Of a DNA stretch of 64,000 nucleotides, positions 9,367-18,477 are shown piece by piece. The first letter of the stretch is position 1. Each line of letters begins with the position of its first letter. Both the position numbers and the translations under genes were made by a program. The stretch spans positions 1-64,000 of the forward strand of contig NZ_CP047292.1 of assembly GCF_018279165.1 (NCBI RefSeq). The letters are read 5' to 3'. The notes beneath the pieces are model-generated. The model was given only the letters and a program-made list of their open reading frames with translations. It did no database searches and was not told the origin of the DNA. The stretch comes from Falsirhodobacter algicola (GTDB lineage: Bacteria > Pseudomonadota > Alphaproteobacteria > Rhodobacterales > Rhodobacteraceae).

Positions 9367-10542
9367 ATGAAGGTCATCATCATCGGGGCGGGGATCGGCG
9401 GGCTCTGTGCGGGCATCGCGCTGACGCGGCAGGGCCATGACGTCACCGTCTTCGAGAAGGTGGCCGACATCCGGCCGGTCGGGGCGGGGCTGTCGCTGTG
9501 GCCGAACGGGATTTCGTGCCTCGAACATCTGGGGCTCGGCGCGGATGTGGCGGCGATGGGCGGGCGCATGGACCGCATGGCCTATGCCGACGGGCTGGGC
9601 GGGCAGGTGCTGACCGATTTCCCGCTGGACCCGCTTTATGAGCAATCGGGCACGCGGGCCTATCCGGTGTCGCGGGCCGAACTTCAGGCGATGCTGATGG
9701 ACCGTTTCGGGCGGGACCGCATCCGCCTTGGAACGGCATTGACCGGGATGACCCTGCACGAAGGCGGGGTGGAGGCCGCGTTTTCGGATGGCAGCACGCA
9801 GGCGGCGGATCTGCTGATCGGCGCGGATGGCGCGCATTCGCTGGTCCGGGCCGAGGTGGTGGGCGCGCGGCTGGATAGGCGCAGCGCGGGCTATACCAAC
9901 TGGAACGGCATCATCCCCGCCGATCCCGCCATCGCCCCCGTCACCGGCTGGACCACCTTCGTCGCCGAGGGCAAGCGCGCCTCGGTGATGCCGATCGGGG
10001 CGGGGCGGTTCTATGTGTTCTTCGACGTGCCGCAGCCGCCGGACATGGCCGGGCCGGACCGTCTGGCCGAACTGCGCGGCCATTTCGCCCATTGGGCCCC
10101 GCCGGTGATCCGCATGATGGACAGCCTCGATCCGCAGGCCGTCAACCGCGTGGACATCCACGACATCGACCCGTTCGAGCCGTGGGTGAAGGGGCGGCTC
10201 GTGCTCTTGGGCGATTCCGCGCACAACACCACGCCCGATCTGGGGCAGGGCGCCTGCATGGCGATGGAGGATGCGGTCGTCTTGGAACGCCTCTTGGCGG
10301 ATGCGGCGGATGCGGCGGATGTCGATGGCGCGCTCGCCGCCTATCAGGCGGAACGCGCGGTGCGCACGCGCGATCTGGTGCTGCGCGCGCGCGATCGCAG
10401 CGATGTCACCCATGGGGCCGATCCGGCCGCGACGGCCGAATGGTATGACAGCCTCGCCGTCGAAACCGGCGAGGGCATCCTGCGCGGCATCCTGAAAACG
10501 GTGGCGGGGGGCCCGCTGGCGGATCAGGCGATGGCGGGCTGA
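9367..10542 (+). CDS. hpxO: FAD-dependent urate hydroxylase (HpxO type)
   Basis: 391-residue flavoprotein monooxygenase of the PHBH fold. It has the FAD dinucleotide motif [17 protein letters not shown] at the N terminus, LIGADGAHS in the middle, and [24 protein letters not shown] (about residues 280-303) for FAD binding. The match to Klebsiella HpxO as I remember it is strong over the whole length, including [39 protein letters not shown] and the tail [13 protein letters not shown]. It would hydroxylate urate to 5-hydroxyisourate with NADH and O2. No other purine genes lie nearby. Its 3' end overlaps the converging ugpC by 19 bp. Confidence 0.88.
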   Translation: MKVIIIGAGIGGLCAGIALTRQGHDVTVFEKVADIRPVGAGLSLWPNGISCLEHLGLGADVAAMGGRMDRMAYADGLGGQVLTDFPLDPLYEQSGTRAYPVSRAELQAMLMDRFGRDRIRLGTALTGMTLHEGGVEAAFSDGSTQAADLLIGADGAHSLVRAEVVGARLDRRSAGYTNWNGIIPADPAIAPVTGWTTFVAEGKRASVMPIGAGRFYVFFDVPQPPDMAGPDRLAELRGHFAHWAPPVIRMMDSLDPQAVNRVDIHDIDPFEPWVKGRLVLLGDSAHNTTPDLGQGACMAMEDAVVLERLLADAADAADVDGALAAYQAERAVRTRDLVLRARDRSDVTHGADPAATAEWYDSLAVETGEGILRGILKTVAGGPLADQAMAG

Positions 10543-11594
10543 CGCAGCGCCGCCACCAGCCGCTGCCCCGACACCGCATCGAAGAGATGCAGCCGGTCCG
10601 CCGGAAGCGCCACGCGCAGCGTGTCCTGAAGCGGCCGTTCGGGCGAAAGCGCGATCGTCAGCGGTTGATCCCCGACGAGGCCATGGACCAGACGCTGCGC
10701 GCCCAGTTCCTCGACATGTTCGGGGCGCAGGATCACGGCATCCTCGGACGGGCCGGCAAGGCGCAGATCCTCGGCCCGCAGGCCCAGCGTCACCGGCCCG
10801 TCCGGCGCCGCGACCGGCAGCGCCACCCCGCCGAAGGATAGCCGCCCCCCATCCACCCGCGCATCCACGAGGTTCATCGCCGGCGCGCCGATGAAGCTCG
10901 CGACGAAGGTGGAGGCCGGCGCGTGATAGATGTCGAGCGGGCGGCCCACCTGTTCGATCCGCCCGCCATTCAGCACCACCAGCCGGTCGGCGAGGGTCAT
11001 CGCCTCCAGCTGATCGTGCGTCACATAGAGCGAGGTGGTCCCCAGACGCTTTTGCAGCTTGCGGATCTCGGCGCGCATGGTCACGCGCAGCCGCGCATCG
11101 AGGTTCGACAAGGGTTCGTCGAAGAGGAAGGCAGCGGGCTTGCGCACGATGGCGCGGCCCATGGCCACCCGCTGACGCTGCCCGCCCGACAGGGCGCGGG
11201 GCTTGCGGTCGAGGTACTGGCCGATCTCCAGCATGCGGGCGGCTTCGGCGACGCGGGCCTCGATCTCGGCCTTGGGGGTGCCGCGGTTCTTCAGGCCATA
11301 GGCGAGGTTCTCGCGCACCGTCATATGCGGATAGAGGGCGTAGTTCTGGAACACCATCGCGATGTCGCGGTCGGCGGGGTCGAGGTCGTTGACCCGCCGC
11401 TCGCCGATCCGAACCTCGCCGCCGGTGATCGCCTCCAGCCCCGCGACCATGCGCAAGAGCGTGGACTTGCCGCAGCCCGACGGGCCGACCAGCACGATGA
11501 ATTCGCCGTCGCGGATGTCGAGGCTGATGCCCTGCACCGCCGTCGTGCCGCCGGCATAGGTCTTTTGCACGTTGTCGAGCGTTATGGTCGCCAT
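10524..11594 (-). CDS. ugpC: sn-Glycerol-3-phosphate ABC transporter ATP-binding protein
   Basis: 356 aa cytoplasmic ATPase for the UgpB-A-E importer. Walker A GPSGCGKS, Walker [15 protein letters not shown], signature [14 protein letters not shown] and H-loop VTHDQ are all present, with a C-terminal TOBE-like domain. The N terminus [15 protein letters not shown] is the form usual for UgpC. The ATG at 11594 is preferred; an in-frame GTG at 11606 would overlap ugpE by eleven bases. It is the last gene of ugpBAEC and converges on the hpxO-like gene with overlapping 3' ends. Confidence 0.92.
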   Translation of the reverse strand: MATITLDNVQKTYAGGTTAVQGISLDIRDGEFIVLVGPSGCGKSTLLRMVAGLEAITGGEVRIGERRVNDLDPADRDIAMVFQNYALYPHMTVRENLAYGLKNRGTPKAEIEARVAEAARMLEIGQYLDRKPRALSGGQRQRVAMGRAIVRKPAAFLFDEPLSNLDARLRVTMRAEIRKLQKRLGTTSLYVTHDQLEAMTLADRLVVLNGGRIEQVGRPLDIYHAPASTFVASFIGAPAMNLVDARVDGGRLSFGGVALPVAAPDGPVTLGLRAEDLRLAGPSEDAVILRPEHVEELGAQRLVHGLVGDQPLTIALSPERPLQDTLRVALPADRLHLFDAVSGQRLVAALRQPAIA

Positions 11595-11595
11595 G

Positions 11596-12438
11596 TCACT
11601 TGTCACTTTCCGTCAGGCCCTTGATGAACCAGCGCTGGAAGATCACCACCACCGCCACGGGCGGCAGGATGGCCAGCACGGCCAAGGCAAGGGCCTGGTT
11701 GTAGTCGGGGATCTGGCTGCCGACCCAGACCTGAAGGATGGATTTGATGCCGCGCATCAGGGTGAAGAAACGTTCATCCGTCGTCATCAGCATGGGCCAG
11801 AGGTACTGGTTCCAGCCATAGACGAACATGATGATGAAGATCGCCGCGATCATGGTGCGCGACAGCGGCACGATCACGTCGATGAAGAAGCGGATCGGCC
11901 CCGCCCCGTCGATGCGCGCGGCCTCCAGCAATTCGTCCGGGATGGATTTGAAGAACTGGCGGAAATAGAACGTCCCCGTGGCCGAGGCCAGAAGCGGCAC
12001 GATCAGCCCGGTATAGCTGTTGAGCAGCCCCAGATCGGACATCACGCCATAGGTCGGCATGATCCGAACCTCCAGCGGCAGCAGGAGCGTGGTGAAGATC
12101 ACCCAGAACATGAACGTGGCGGCGCGGAAGCGGAAATAGACCAGCGCATAGGCCGCCAGCATCGACAGCACGATCTTGCCCACCGCGAATCCGATGCCGA
12201 GGATCATGGAGTTCATCAGCATCCGCGCCCCCGTCACCTGCCCGGTGAAGCCGCCGCGCTGCGTCAGCACGGTGCCGTAGGTCTCGGCGAAATTGGCGCC
12301 CGGCAGGATCTGAAGGCCGTGGATGTGGATGTCCGCCGCCGTATGGGTGGAGGTGGTGAAGGCCACGAGCACCGGCAGCACCAGAAACAGCGCGCCGAGG
12401 ATCAGGACGATATGATCGAGGGGTCGGGTGCGATGCAT
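11596..12438 (-). CDS. ugpE: sn-Glycerol-3-phosphate ABC transporter permease
   Basis: 280 aa, six membrane helices. It carries the MalG-type inner-membrane loop [23 protein letters not shown] (EAA motif, about residues 183-205) that docks on the ATPase, and the C-terminal GLTESDK typical of UgpE. With UgpA it forms the membrane channel for sn-glycerol-3-phosphate and glycerophosphodiesters. The gene is four bases from ugpA and one base from ugpC, consistent with a single transcript. Confidence 0.93.
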   Translation of the reverse strand: MHRTRPLDHIVLILGALFLVLPVLVAFTTSTHTAADIHIHGLQILPGANFAETYGTVLTQRGGFTGQVTGARMLMNSMILGIGFAVGKIVLSMLAAYALVYFRFRAATFMFWVIFTTLLLPLEVRIMPTYGVMSDLGLLNSYTGLIVPLLASATGTFYFRQFFKSIPDELLEAARIDGAGPIRFFIDVIVPLSRTMIAAIFIIMFVYGWNQYLWPMLMTTDERFFTLMRGIKSILQVWVGSQIPDYNQALALAVLAILPPVAVVVIFQRWFIKGLTESDK

Positions 12439-12442
12439 GGGA

Positions 12443-13411
12443 TCAACCGTAATGGATGCGCTTCTCGAGGAAGCGGAACTGGACGATGGTCAGTACGAAG
12501 ACGACGACCATCAGGATCACCGACTGCGCCGAGGAGCCGCCGATGTCGTTGCCCCGGAACCCGTCGTTGTAGACCTTGTAGACCAGCGTGATCGGGTTGT
12601 TGGCGGGCTTGTCCTTCACCATCACGTCGATCACCGCGAAAGTGTCGAAGAGCGCATAGGTGATGTCGATGATGAGCAGGAAGAACGCGGTCGGGGCCAG
12701 AAGCGGCAGCACCACGGTGCGGAACCGCGTCCAGCCGTTGCGGCAGTCGATCGCGGCGGCCTCGCGGATGGACATGGGCACGGCCTGAAGGCCCGACAGG
12801 AAGAAGATGAAGTTGTAGGGGATCTGCTTCCACACCGACACGGTGATCATGGCGAAGGCGGTGTCGAAATAATCGAGGCCCACGCGCATGTCCCAGCCGA
12901 AGAAGGCCGCCAGCCGCACGAAGGGGCCGATATGCATGTCGAAGAACATCATCCCGACCAGCCCCGCCACCGGCGGCGCGATCGCATAGACCGAAATCAG
13001 CAGCGTCTTGTAGGTGGCCGCGCCGCGGATCACTGCATCCGCCTTCACCGCCAGCAACAGCCCCAGCACCAGCGACAACGCCGTGACCAGAACCGTGAAC
13101 ACCGCCGTGAACGAGGCGACGCGCCGATATTCCCGGCTCGTCAGCGCATCGACATAGTTGGATAGCCCGACGAAGGCGGAGCCGAAGCCGAACGGATCCT
13201 CGATGTAGAACGAGGATTGGACCGCCTGCACCGACGGCCAGTAGAAGAAGATCACGATCACCGCGAGCTGCGGCGCAAGGAACATCCAAGGCAGGGTCTT
13301 GTGATCGAACTGCACACGCTTGGCGGGTTCGGCGGTGGAGCCTTTGCGCAGGCGGGCGCCGATGCGCGCCATCATGCCCGTCGTGGCGGGGGTGGAGGTG
13401 AGGTCGGCCAA
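12443..13411 (-). CDS. ugpA: sn-Glycerol-3-phosphate ABC transporter permease
   Basis: 322 aa, six core membrane helices plus a cytoplasmic N-terminal extension. The EAA loop REAAAIDCRNGWTRFRTVVLP lies in the last third, and LPWMFLAPQLAVIVIFFYWPSVQAV is the first helix, as in UgpA. The start is taken as TTG at 13411 because a clear ribosome site (gggag) lies six bases upstream; ATG codons 12 and 13 residues later (13375, 13372) lack one. It is separated from ugpB by 67 bp containing a small hairpin. Confidence 0.92.
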   Translation of the reverse strand: MADLTSTPATTGMMARIGARLRKGSTAEPAKRVQFDHKTLPWMFLAPQLAVIVIFFYWPSVQAVQSSFYIEDPFGFGSAFVGLSNYVDALTSREYRRVASFTAVFTVLVTALSLVLGLLLAVKADAVIRGAATYKTLLISVYAIAPPVAGLVGMMFFDMHIGPFVRLAAFFGWDMRVGLDYFDTAFAMITVSVWKQIPYNFIFFLSGLQAVPMSIREAAAIDCRNGWTRFRTVVLPLLAPTAFFLLIIDITYALFDTFAVIDVMVKDKPANNPITLVYKVYNDGFRGNDIGGSSAQSVILMVVVFVLTIVQFRFLEKRIHYG

Positions 13412-13440
13412 GCGTCGCTCCCGCAGGGAAGGGAAGGGGG

Positions 13441-13458
13441 CGGCCCCGCTGGGGACCG
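13441..13458 (-). other. Intercistronic hairpin between ugpB and ugpA
   Basis: An imperfect stem (cggcccc / ggggaccg, one bulged base, 3-base loop) lies in the 67-bp gap after the binding-protein gene. Such stems often protect the upstream binding-protein message or reduce read-through, giving more UgpB than permease. That role is inferred. Confidence 0.4.
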
Positions 13459-13478
13459 CCGATGTTCGGGCGGGCCGA

Positions 13479-14783
13479 TCAGCCGGCCGTCTGGGCGAAG
13501 CGCGCCAGCAGGGCGTCGCCCTCGGATTTGATCGCCTCGAAGGCGTCCGGAACCGTCGTCTCGCCGGAGAAGATGCGGTTGAACTCCCGCTCCATGATCG
13601 ACCGGATCTGCGGGTAGAAACCGAGGCGGTAGCCGCGCGACCACTCGCCGCCGTCCAGCATCAGCTGCTGGATCCCGACTTCGGCGACCGGCTGTTCGTC
13701 ATAGTAGCCTTCGGATTTGGCCAGATCGTAGGCCGCCGTGGTCACGGGGACATAGCCCGTCGCCTCGTGCCAGTATTTCTGCACCTCGGGCGAGGTGAGG
13801 TACTGGAAGAAGGCCGCGGTGCAGGCATTCTCCGCTTCCGATTTGCCGGACATGGCGAAGAGGGCCGCGCCGCCGATGAAGGTGTTGGTGCCCGCACCCT
13901 CGATATCGCCCCAATAGGGCAGGAACTCGGCCGAGAAGGGCATCTGCGCGGTCTGTTGCAGCCCGCCGAACGAGCCGGAGGAGCCGATCCACATCGCCAC
14001 CTTGTTCTGTTCGAACGGGGTCTGGTTGTCGGCCCAGCCGGCGCCGTAGAAGGCGTAGTAGCCTTCGTCCTGCCATTCCTTCAGCTTCTCGAACATGCGG
14101 ACCAGCTGGGGATCGGTGACGTTGATCTCGGTGCCCTTGATCGAGTCGTAACCGTTGTTGTTCGTCGCGAACTGGATGTTGTTGCGGGAGAAGAAGTTCT
14201 CCACCATCATCCATGTCAGCTGGCTGGCGGTCATCGGGATGTAGCCGGCCTCTTTCAGGGCGGGGGCGACGTCCTCGAACTCTTCCCACGTCTTGGGCGG
14301 CTCCACACCGGCGGCCTCGAAGGCTTCGGTGTTGATGTACATGATCGGCGCGGAGGAGTTGAAGGGCATGCCCACGAACTTGCCGTCCGCATCGGCGTAG
14401 AAGTAGCGCACGCCTTGGATGAAGGCCTCGCGGTCGAAGTCGTAGCCGGCCTGCTTGATCAGGTCCTCGGCGGGGATGACGGCGCCGGGGGCGTTGATGA
14501 TCGTGGCCGCGCCCGCATCGAACACCTGAAGGATGTTCGGCTGTTCGCCCGAACGGAAGGCGGCGATGCCGGCCGACAGCGCCTCTTCGTAGGTGCCGCG
14601 CGACACCGGGGTCAGGTTGCACTGATCCTGGCTGTCGTTGAACTGCGAAGAGATCTGATTGATCACCTCTTGGTTCTTGCCGCCCATCCCGTGCCACCAC
14701 GTGATGTCGGTGACGCCTTGGGCCGCCGCAGCGACCGGAGAGATGCCGAGCGCCAGAAGCGCGATCGTCGAAGTCAGTTTCAT
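13479..14783 (-). CDS. ugpB: sn-Glycerol-3-phosphate ABC transporter substrate-binding protein
   Basis: 434 aa periplasmic protein. A signal peptide ends at VAAAAQG (about residue 22); the mature start VTDITWWHGMGGKNQEVI and the segments FRSGEQPNILQVFDAGAATI and MPFNSSAPIMYINTEAF are characteristic of UgpB. It captures sn-glycerol-3-phosphate or glycerophosphodiesters for UgpAE. First gene of ugpBAEC. A three-repeat Pho box lies 57-85 bp upstream of its start, so phosphate-starvation induction through PhoB is likely. Confidence 0.95.
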   Translation of the reverse strand: MKLTSTIALLALGISPVAAAAQGVTDITWWHGMGGKNQEVINQISSQFNDSQDQCNLTPVSRGTYEEALSAGIAAFRSGEQPNILQVFDAGAATIINAPGAVIPAEDLIKQAGYDFDREAFIQGVRYFYADADGKFVGMPFNSSAPIMYINTEAFEAAGVEPPKTWEEFEDVAPALKEAGYIPMTASQLTWMMVENFFSRNNIQFATNNNGYDSIKGTEINVTDPQLVRMFEKLKEWQDEGYYAFYGAGWADNQTPFEQNKVAMWIGSSGSFGGLQQTAQMPFSAEFLPYWGDIEGAGTNTFIGGAALFAMSGKSEAENACTAAFFQYLTSPEVQKYWHEATGYVPVTTAAYDLAKSEGYYDEQPVAEVGIQQLMLDGGEWSRGYRLGFYPQIRSIMEREFNRIFSGETTVPDAFEAIKSEGDALLARFAQTAG

Positions 14784-14839
14784 GGTCCGTCCTCATCGTT
14801 CGGGATGGCGCACGCCTATGGTATGGGTACGACGCCCAT

Positions 14840-14868
14840 GTGACGGGTTCATGACAGCGATATGACGG
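14840..14868 (-). promoter_or_regulatory. Triple Pho box upstream of ugpB
   Basis: Read on the minus strand, three 7-mers CCGTCAT, CTGTCAT and CCGTCAC are spaced by exactly four bases (11-bp period), matching the PhoB box CTGTCAT-N4-CTGTCAT with one extra half-site. In + coordinates the half-sites are 14862-14868, 14851-14857 and 14840-14846. A possible -10 region (catacc/taccat) lies around 14815-14829. Orientation points to ugpBAEC, the classic PhoB target. The lactonase on the other strand starts 62 bp away and could also be affected. Confidence 0.85.
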
Positions 14869-14930
14869 GCCGCCCCCCGCGCTTGCCCCGCGCCCGCCGC
14901 GCACTACGCTGCGAAGGATGGGAGGACGGC

Positions 14931-15791
14931 ATGATCTTTGATGATACGCGCTGCGAATTGGGCGAAGGCGCCCTGTGGCATCCCGTCCGGGAGGCCCTTT
15001 TCTGGTTCGACATTCACGGCCACCGCCTGCATGGCGAAGGGCGGACATGGCAATGGCACGAAGCCGTCTCCTCGGCCGGGTGGATCGACCGGGACCGCCT
15101 CTTCGTCGCATCGGGCAGCGGGCTGTGGGAGATGGACTTGCGCCATGACACCCGCCGCCGCGTCGTCGCATTGGAGGAGGAGGATACCGGAACCCGGTCC
15201 AACGACGGCAAGGCCGATCCGTGGGGCGGGTTCTGGATCGGCACCATGGGCCGCAACGGCGAAGAGGATCGCGGCGCGCTCTATCGTTATTACGACGGCG
15301 AATTGCGCCGATTGCGCGCGCCGATGACCGTGCCGAACGGGCTGTGTTTCGACCGGGCGCGGGGGGTGGGCTATGTCTCGGACACGCCGCGCCACAAGGT
15401 CTGGCGGCACCGGCTGGACCCGGCCACGGGCTGGCCCATCGGCGAGGAGGAGCTGTTCCTCGATCTGTCGGACGGGCCGCACGGCCCCGACGGCGCCACG
15501 CTGGACAGCGAGGGCCGGTTCTGGAGCGCGCAATGGGGATCGTCGCGCGTCGCCTGCTATTCCCCCGAGGGGCATTTTCTGGGCGAGATCCCGTTTCCCG
15601 CCAGCCTGACGACCTGCCCGGCCTTCGGCGGGCCGGGGCTGGACGAATTGTTCGTGACCACGGGGCAGGAGGATTTCACCGACCGCCAGCGCGATGCCGA
15701 ACCCCATGCCGGCAAGACCTTCTGCGTGCCGGCGATGCTGAACGGGCAGCGCGTGCAGGGTGTGCCGGAACCGGCGGTCCGCCTGCCCTAA
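14931..15791 (+). CDS. SMP-30/gluconolactonase/LRE-family lactonase
   Basis: 286 aa six-bladed beta-propeller hydrolase. Metal-ligand positions are recognisable: Glu in CELGEGALWHP near residue 10, Asn in SNDGKADPWGGFWIGTMG near 95, Asn in PNGLCFD, and Asp in HGPDGATLDSEGRFWSAQWG. Family members hydrolyse sugar-acid lactones such as gluconolactone, arabinonolactone or xylonolactone. The ATG at 14931 is chosen for the ggagg six bases upstream; an ATG at 14862 would begin inside the Pho box. No sugar-acid pathway surrounds it, so the substrate stays open. Confidence 0.88.
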   Translation: MIFDDTRCELGEGALWHPVREALFWFDIHGHRLHGEGRTWQWHEAVSSAGWIDRDRLFVASGSGLWEMDLRHDTRRRVVALEEEDTGTRSNDGKADPWGGFWIGTMGRNGEEDRGALYRYYDGELRRLRAPMTVPNGLCFDRARGVGYVSDTPRHKVWRHRLDPATGWPIGEEELFLDLSDGPHGPDGATLDSEGRFWSAQWGSSRVACYSPEGHFLGEIPFPASLTTCPAFGGPGLDELFVTTGQEDFTDRQRDAEPHAGKTFCVPAMLNGQRVQGVPEPAVRLP

Positions 15792-16078
15792 CAGGGGGCC
15801 ATCCACAGGATGCCGGAAAAGCACAGCGCCACCGCCGCGCTGGCGGCGATGCCCGTCAGCGTGGCCGTGCGGCGCAGGAACGGATCGGCGCTGCGCCGCG
15901 CCAGCGCCAGCGGCACCAGCGACAAGAGCGCGAACCCCGCCAGCATCGCGATCAGCACCGCGCGCAGAACGCCGCGCGGCCAACCGAGGCTGCACCCCGT
16001 CGCCTGCGTGGCGTAAAGCGCCAGAAACGCCGCCGACCAGACGAGGAACCCCCCCAGAAGCGCGATCAGAACCCTCAT
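15788..16078 (-). CDS. Small membrane protein at the end of the oxidase operon
   Basis: 96 aa with three hydrophobic helices (LIALLGGFLVWSAAFLALY, AVLIAMLAGFALLSLVPLAL and the C-terminal TGIAASAAVALCFSGILW). Not recognised as a named family. Its ATG overlaps the stop of the subunit I-III gene (ATGA), so it is probably co-translated and may be an accessory or small oxidase subunit. The 3' end overlaps the lactonase gene by four bases. GC and codon use match the neighbours. Confidence 0.75.
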   Translation of the reverse strand: MRVLIALLGGFLVWSAAFLALYATQATGCSLGWPRGVLRAVLIAMLAGFALLSLVPLALARRSADPFLRRTATLTGIAASAAVALCFSGILWMAPC

Positions 16079-18477
16079 GCCGGAGCCCCCGTCAGAAGGG
16101 ACAGCGCCGGCGGGAACAGCGCGGCCAGCATGCCCGAGAGGCCCGCATAGCGGTGCCATGTGGCCGCGATGGCCCCATCGCGGCCAAAGCCGCGCAGCGC
16201 CACCGCGCCGAGGATCAGCCCGATCCCGGCATGGACCGCCGCAAAGGACAGCACCGCCATCACCGTCGCCGGGGCGGCATGGGCGGTGGCATCGCCCACG
16301 CGCATCAGCGCCGCCGCCAGCCCCGCCAGCACCGCCGCCTGCAACGCCACCGCCGCCCATCCGCGCGCCAGCACCATCAGCGCGGCATTGGCCAGAAACG
16401 GTAGCGCCAGAATCCCGCCGATGCGCACCGGATCCTCGGGCGGCCATCCGGGCGCGGACATCCACAGGAACCCCGCCCCGAACAGCAGCGAGGCGAAGGC
16501 CGTCGCATCCGCCACCACCAGAAGCCGGATCGCCCAGAGCGAGGGCGGATCGTCGCTGCTGCGATGCTGCGGCAAGGACAGCCCCATCCCCGCATCGAGC
16601 ACACCCGGCGCCTTGCGCCCCCGCGTCCAGCACAGCAAAAGGCCCACCGTCAGCGCGGCAAAGGCGATGGCCAGCGGATAGACCTTGAACAGCATCCCCG
16701 CAAAGACCCCCATCGTCGCCAGCGCCGACCACAGCGGCAGATAGGTCGGATGCGGCAGGAAGATGATCTGTCGCGGCGCGCCGGTGATGGGATCGACGCC
16801 CAGCGTCTCCAGCTCTCCGCGCGGGGTGGCCAGCAGGCCGCGCCCGGCGGCGAGGTCCGCACCCATACGCTCCACCTCGAGGCGGTCGGCGCGCCGGTCG
16901 ATCACCGGGATCGCCCCGAACGCATAGGAGGGCGGCGGCGTCGGGGTCGTCCATTCCAGCGTTCCGGCCCCCCACGGGTTACGGCGGAACGGCCGACCGA
17001 AGCGCATCAGCAGCACCAGATCCAGCGCCAGCAGCGCAAAGCCGATCGTGGTCACGAATCCCCCGATGGAGGAGACGAGGTTCAGCACCTCCCACAGCGG
17101 ATCGGAATAGCGGTAGGACCGCCGCGTCATGCCCAGAAGGCCCGTCAGGTGCATGTGCAAAAAGGTCAGGTTGAACCCGGCGAAGATGGTCCAGAAGGCG
17201 GCCTGCGACATCTGATGCACCGGCATCCGCCCGCAGATATGGGGCAGCCAGTAATAGGCCCCCGCCATCATGGGAAAGACGAAACCGCCGACCAGAACGT
17301 AATGCAGATGCGCCACCACGAAATGGGTGTCATGGACCTGCATGTCGAAGGGCACCATCGCCAGCATCACCCCCGACAACCCGCCGCAGACGAACACGAA
17401 GAAGAACCCGAACACATGCAGCATCGGGATCGACAGGCGCGGCCGCCCCGTCCCCATCGTGCCCAGCCAAGCAAAGACCTGCACCGCCGTCGGCAGCGCC
17501 ACCAGCGCGCTGGAGATGGAGAAGAAGGACAAGGACAGATGCGGGATGCCCGTGGTGTACATGTGATGCACCCACAGCCCGAACGAGAGGAAGGCCATCG
17601 CCACCAACGCCGCCACCACCACCCGGTACCCGGCCAGCTGCGTGCCCGAAAAGACCGGGATCACCGTGGACAGCACCCCCGCCGCCGGCAGGAAGATGAT
17701 ATAGACCTCCGGGTGGCCGAACAGCCAGAACAGATGCTGCCATAGAAGCGGATCGCCCCCGCGCAACGGATCGAAGAAGGGCAGGCCGAAGGCGCGCTCG
17801 GCCTCCAAGAGGAGCGAGCCGAGGATCAGCGGCGGAAAGCCCACCAGCATCATCCCCCCCACGATCAGCATGTACCACGCAAAGATCGGCAACCGATCGA
17901 GCGACATGCCCGCGCCCCGCAGCTTCAGGATGGTGACGACGATCTCCACCGCCGCGGACATGGCGGAGATTTCGACGAAGGTGATGCCCAGAAGCCATAT
18001 GTCGGACTGGATGCCCGGCGTGAACGTGGCCGAGGAGAGCGGCGGATAGAGGAACCAGCCCGCATTCGGCGCAACGCCCAGCAAAAGCGCCACCACCAGC
18101 GTCGCCCCGCCGAAGGCATAGCACCAGAAGCCATAGGCCGACAGGCGCGGGAACGCCATGTCCCGCGCGCCCAGCATCTTGGGCAGAAGATACATCGCCA
18201 GCCCCTCGAAGAAGGGGATCGCGAAGAGGAACATCATCACCACGCCGTGCATGGTGAAGACCTGCGCATAGGTCTCGGCCTCCATGAACGGGCTCTCGGC
18301 CGAGGCGAGCTGCGTGCGGATCAGCATCGCAAGGATGCCGCCGATGGCGAAGAACACGAGCGCCGCGATCATGAAGCGCCGCCCCATGATCGTATGGTTC
18401 ACCGCCGAAAGGCGCTGAAGCCCCGGCCCCGTGCCCCAGATCCGTTCCAGCGCGTGATGGCGTTCGATGGGGGTCAT
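16075..18477 (-). CDS. Cytochrome c oxidase subunits I and III fused (haem-copper oxidase)
   Basis: 800 aa. Residues 1-~560 are subunit I: low-spin haem His in FTMHGVVMMF near 77, the CuB His-Tyr pair and Glu in WLFGHPEVYIIFLP near 254, CuB histidines in VHHMYTTG near 302, and haem ligands in HDTHFVVAHLHYV near 382-393. The last ~200 residues form a subunit III-like helical domain. The D-channel Asp is kept (ARDMAFPR), but the usual channel asparagines are absent (GLAMYLLP, RLSAYGFW) and the K-channel Lys of FKTPM is Ser (LSIPM, near 349). ATGA overlaps couple it to the subunit II gene upstream and to the small gene downstream. Inner-membrane terminal oxidase. Confidence 0.93.
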   Translation of the reverse strand: MTPIERHHALERIWGTGPGLQRLSAVNHTIMGRRFMIAALVFFAIGGILAMLIRTQLASAESPFMEAETYAQVFTMHGVVMMFLFAIPFFEGLAMYLLPKMLGARDMAFPRLSAYGFWCYAFGGATLVVALLLGVAPNAGWFLYPPLSSATFTPGIQSDIWLLGITFVEISAMSAAVEIVVTILKLRGAGMSLDRLPIFAWYMLIVGGMMLVGFPPLILGSLLLEAERAFGLPFFDPLRGGDPLLWQHLFWLFGHPEVYIIFLPAAGVLSTVIPVFSGTQLAGYRVVVAALVAMAFLSFGLWVHHMYTTGIPHLSLSFFSISSALVALPTAVQVFAWLGTMGTGRPRLSIPMLHVFGFFFVFVCGGLSGVMLAMVPFDMQVHDTHFVVAHLHYVLVGGFVFPMMAGAYYWLPHICGRMPVHQMSQAAFWTIFAGFNLTFLHMHLTGLLGMTRRSYRYSDPLWEVLNLVSSIGGFVTTIGFALLALDLVLLMRFGRPFRRNPWGAGTLEWTTPTPPPSYAFGAIPVIDRRADRLEVERMGADLAAGRGLLATPRGELETLGVDPITGAPRQIIFLPHPTYLPLWSALATMGVFAGMLFKVYPLAIAFAALTVGLLLCWTRGRKAPGVLDAGMGLSLPQHRSSDDPPSLWAIRLLVVADATAFASLLFGAGFLWMSAPGWPPEDPVRIGGILALPFLANAALMVLARGWAAVALQAAVLAGLAAALMRVGDATAHAAPATVMAVLSFAAVHAGIGLILGAVALRGFGRDGAIAATWHRYAGLSGMLAALFPPALSLLTGAPA

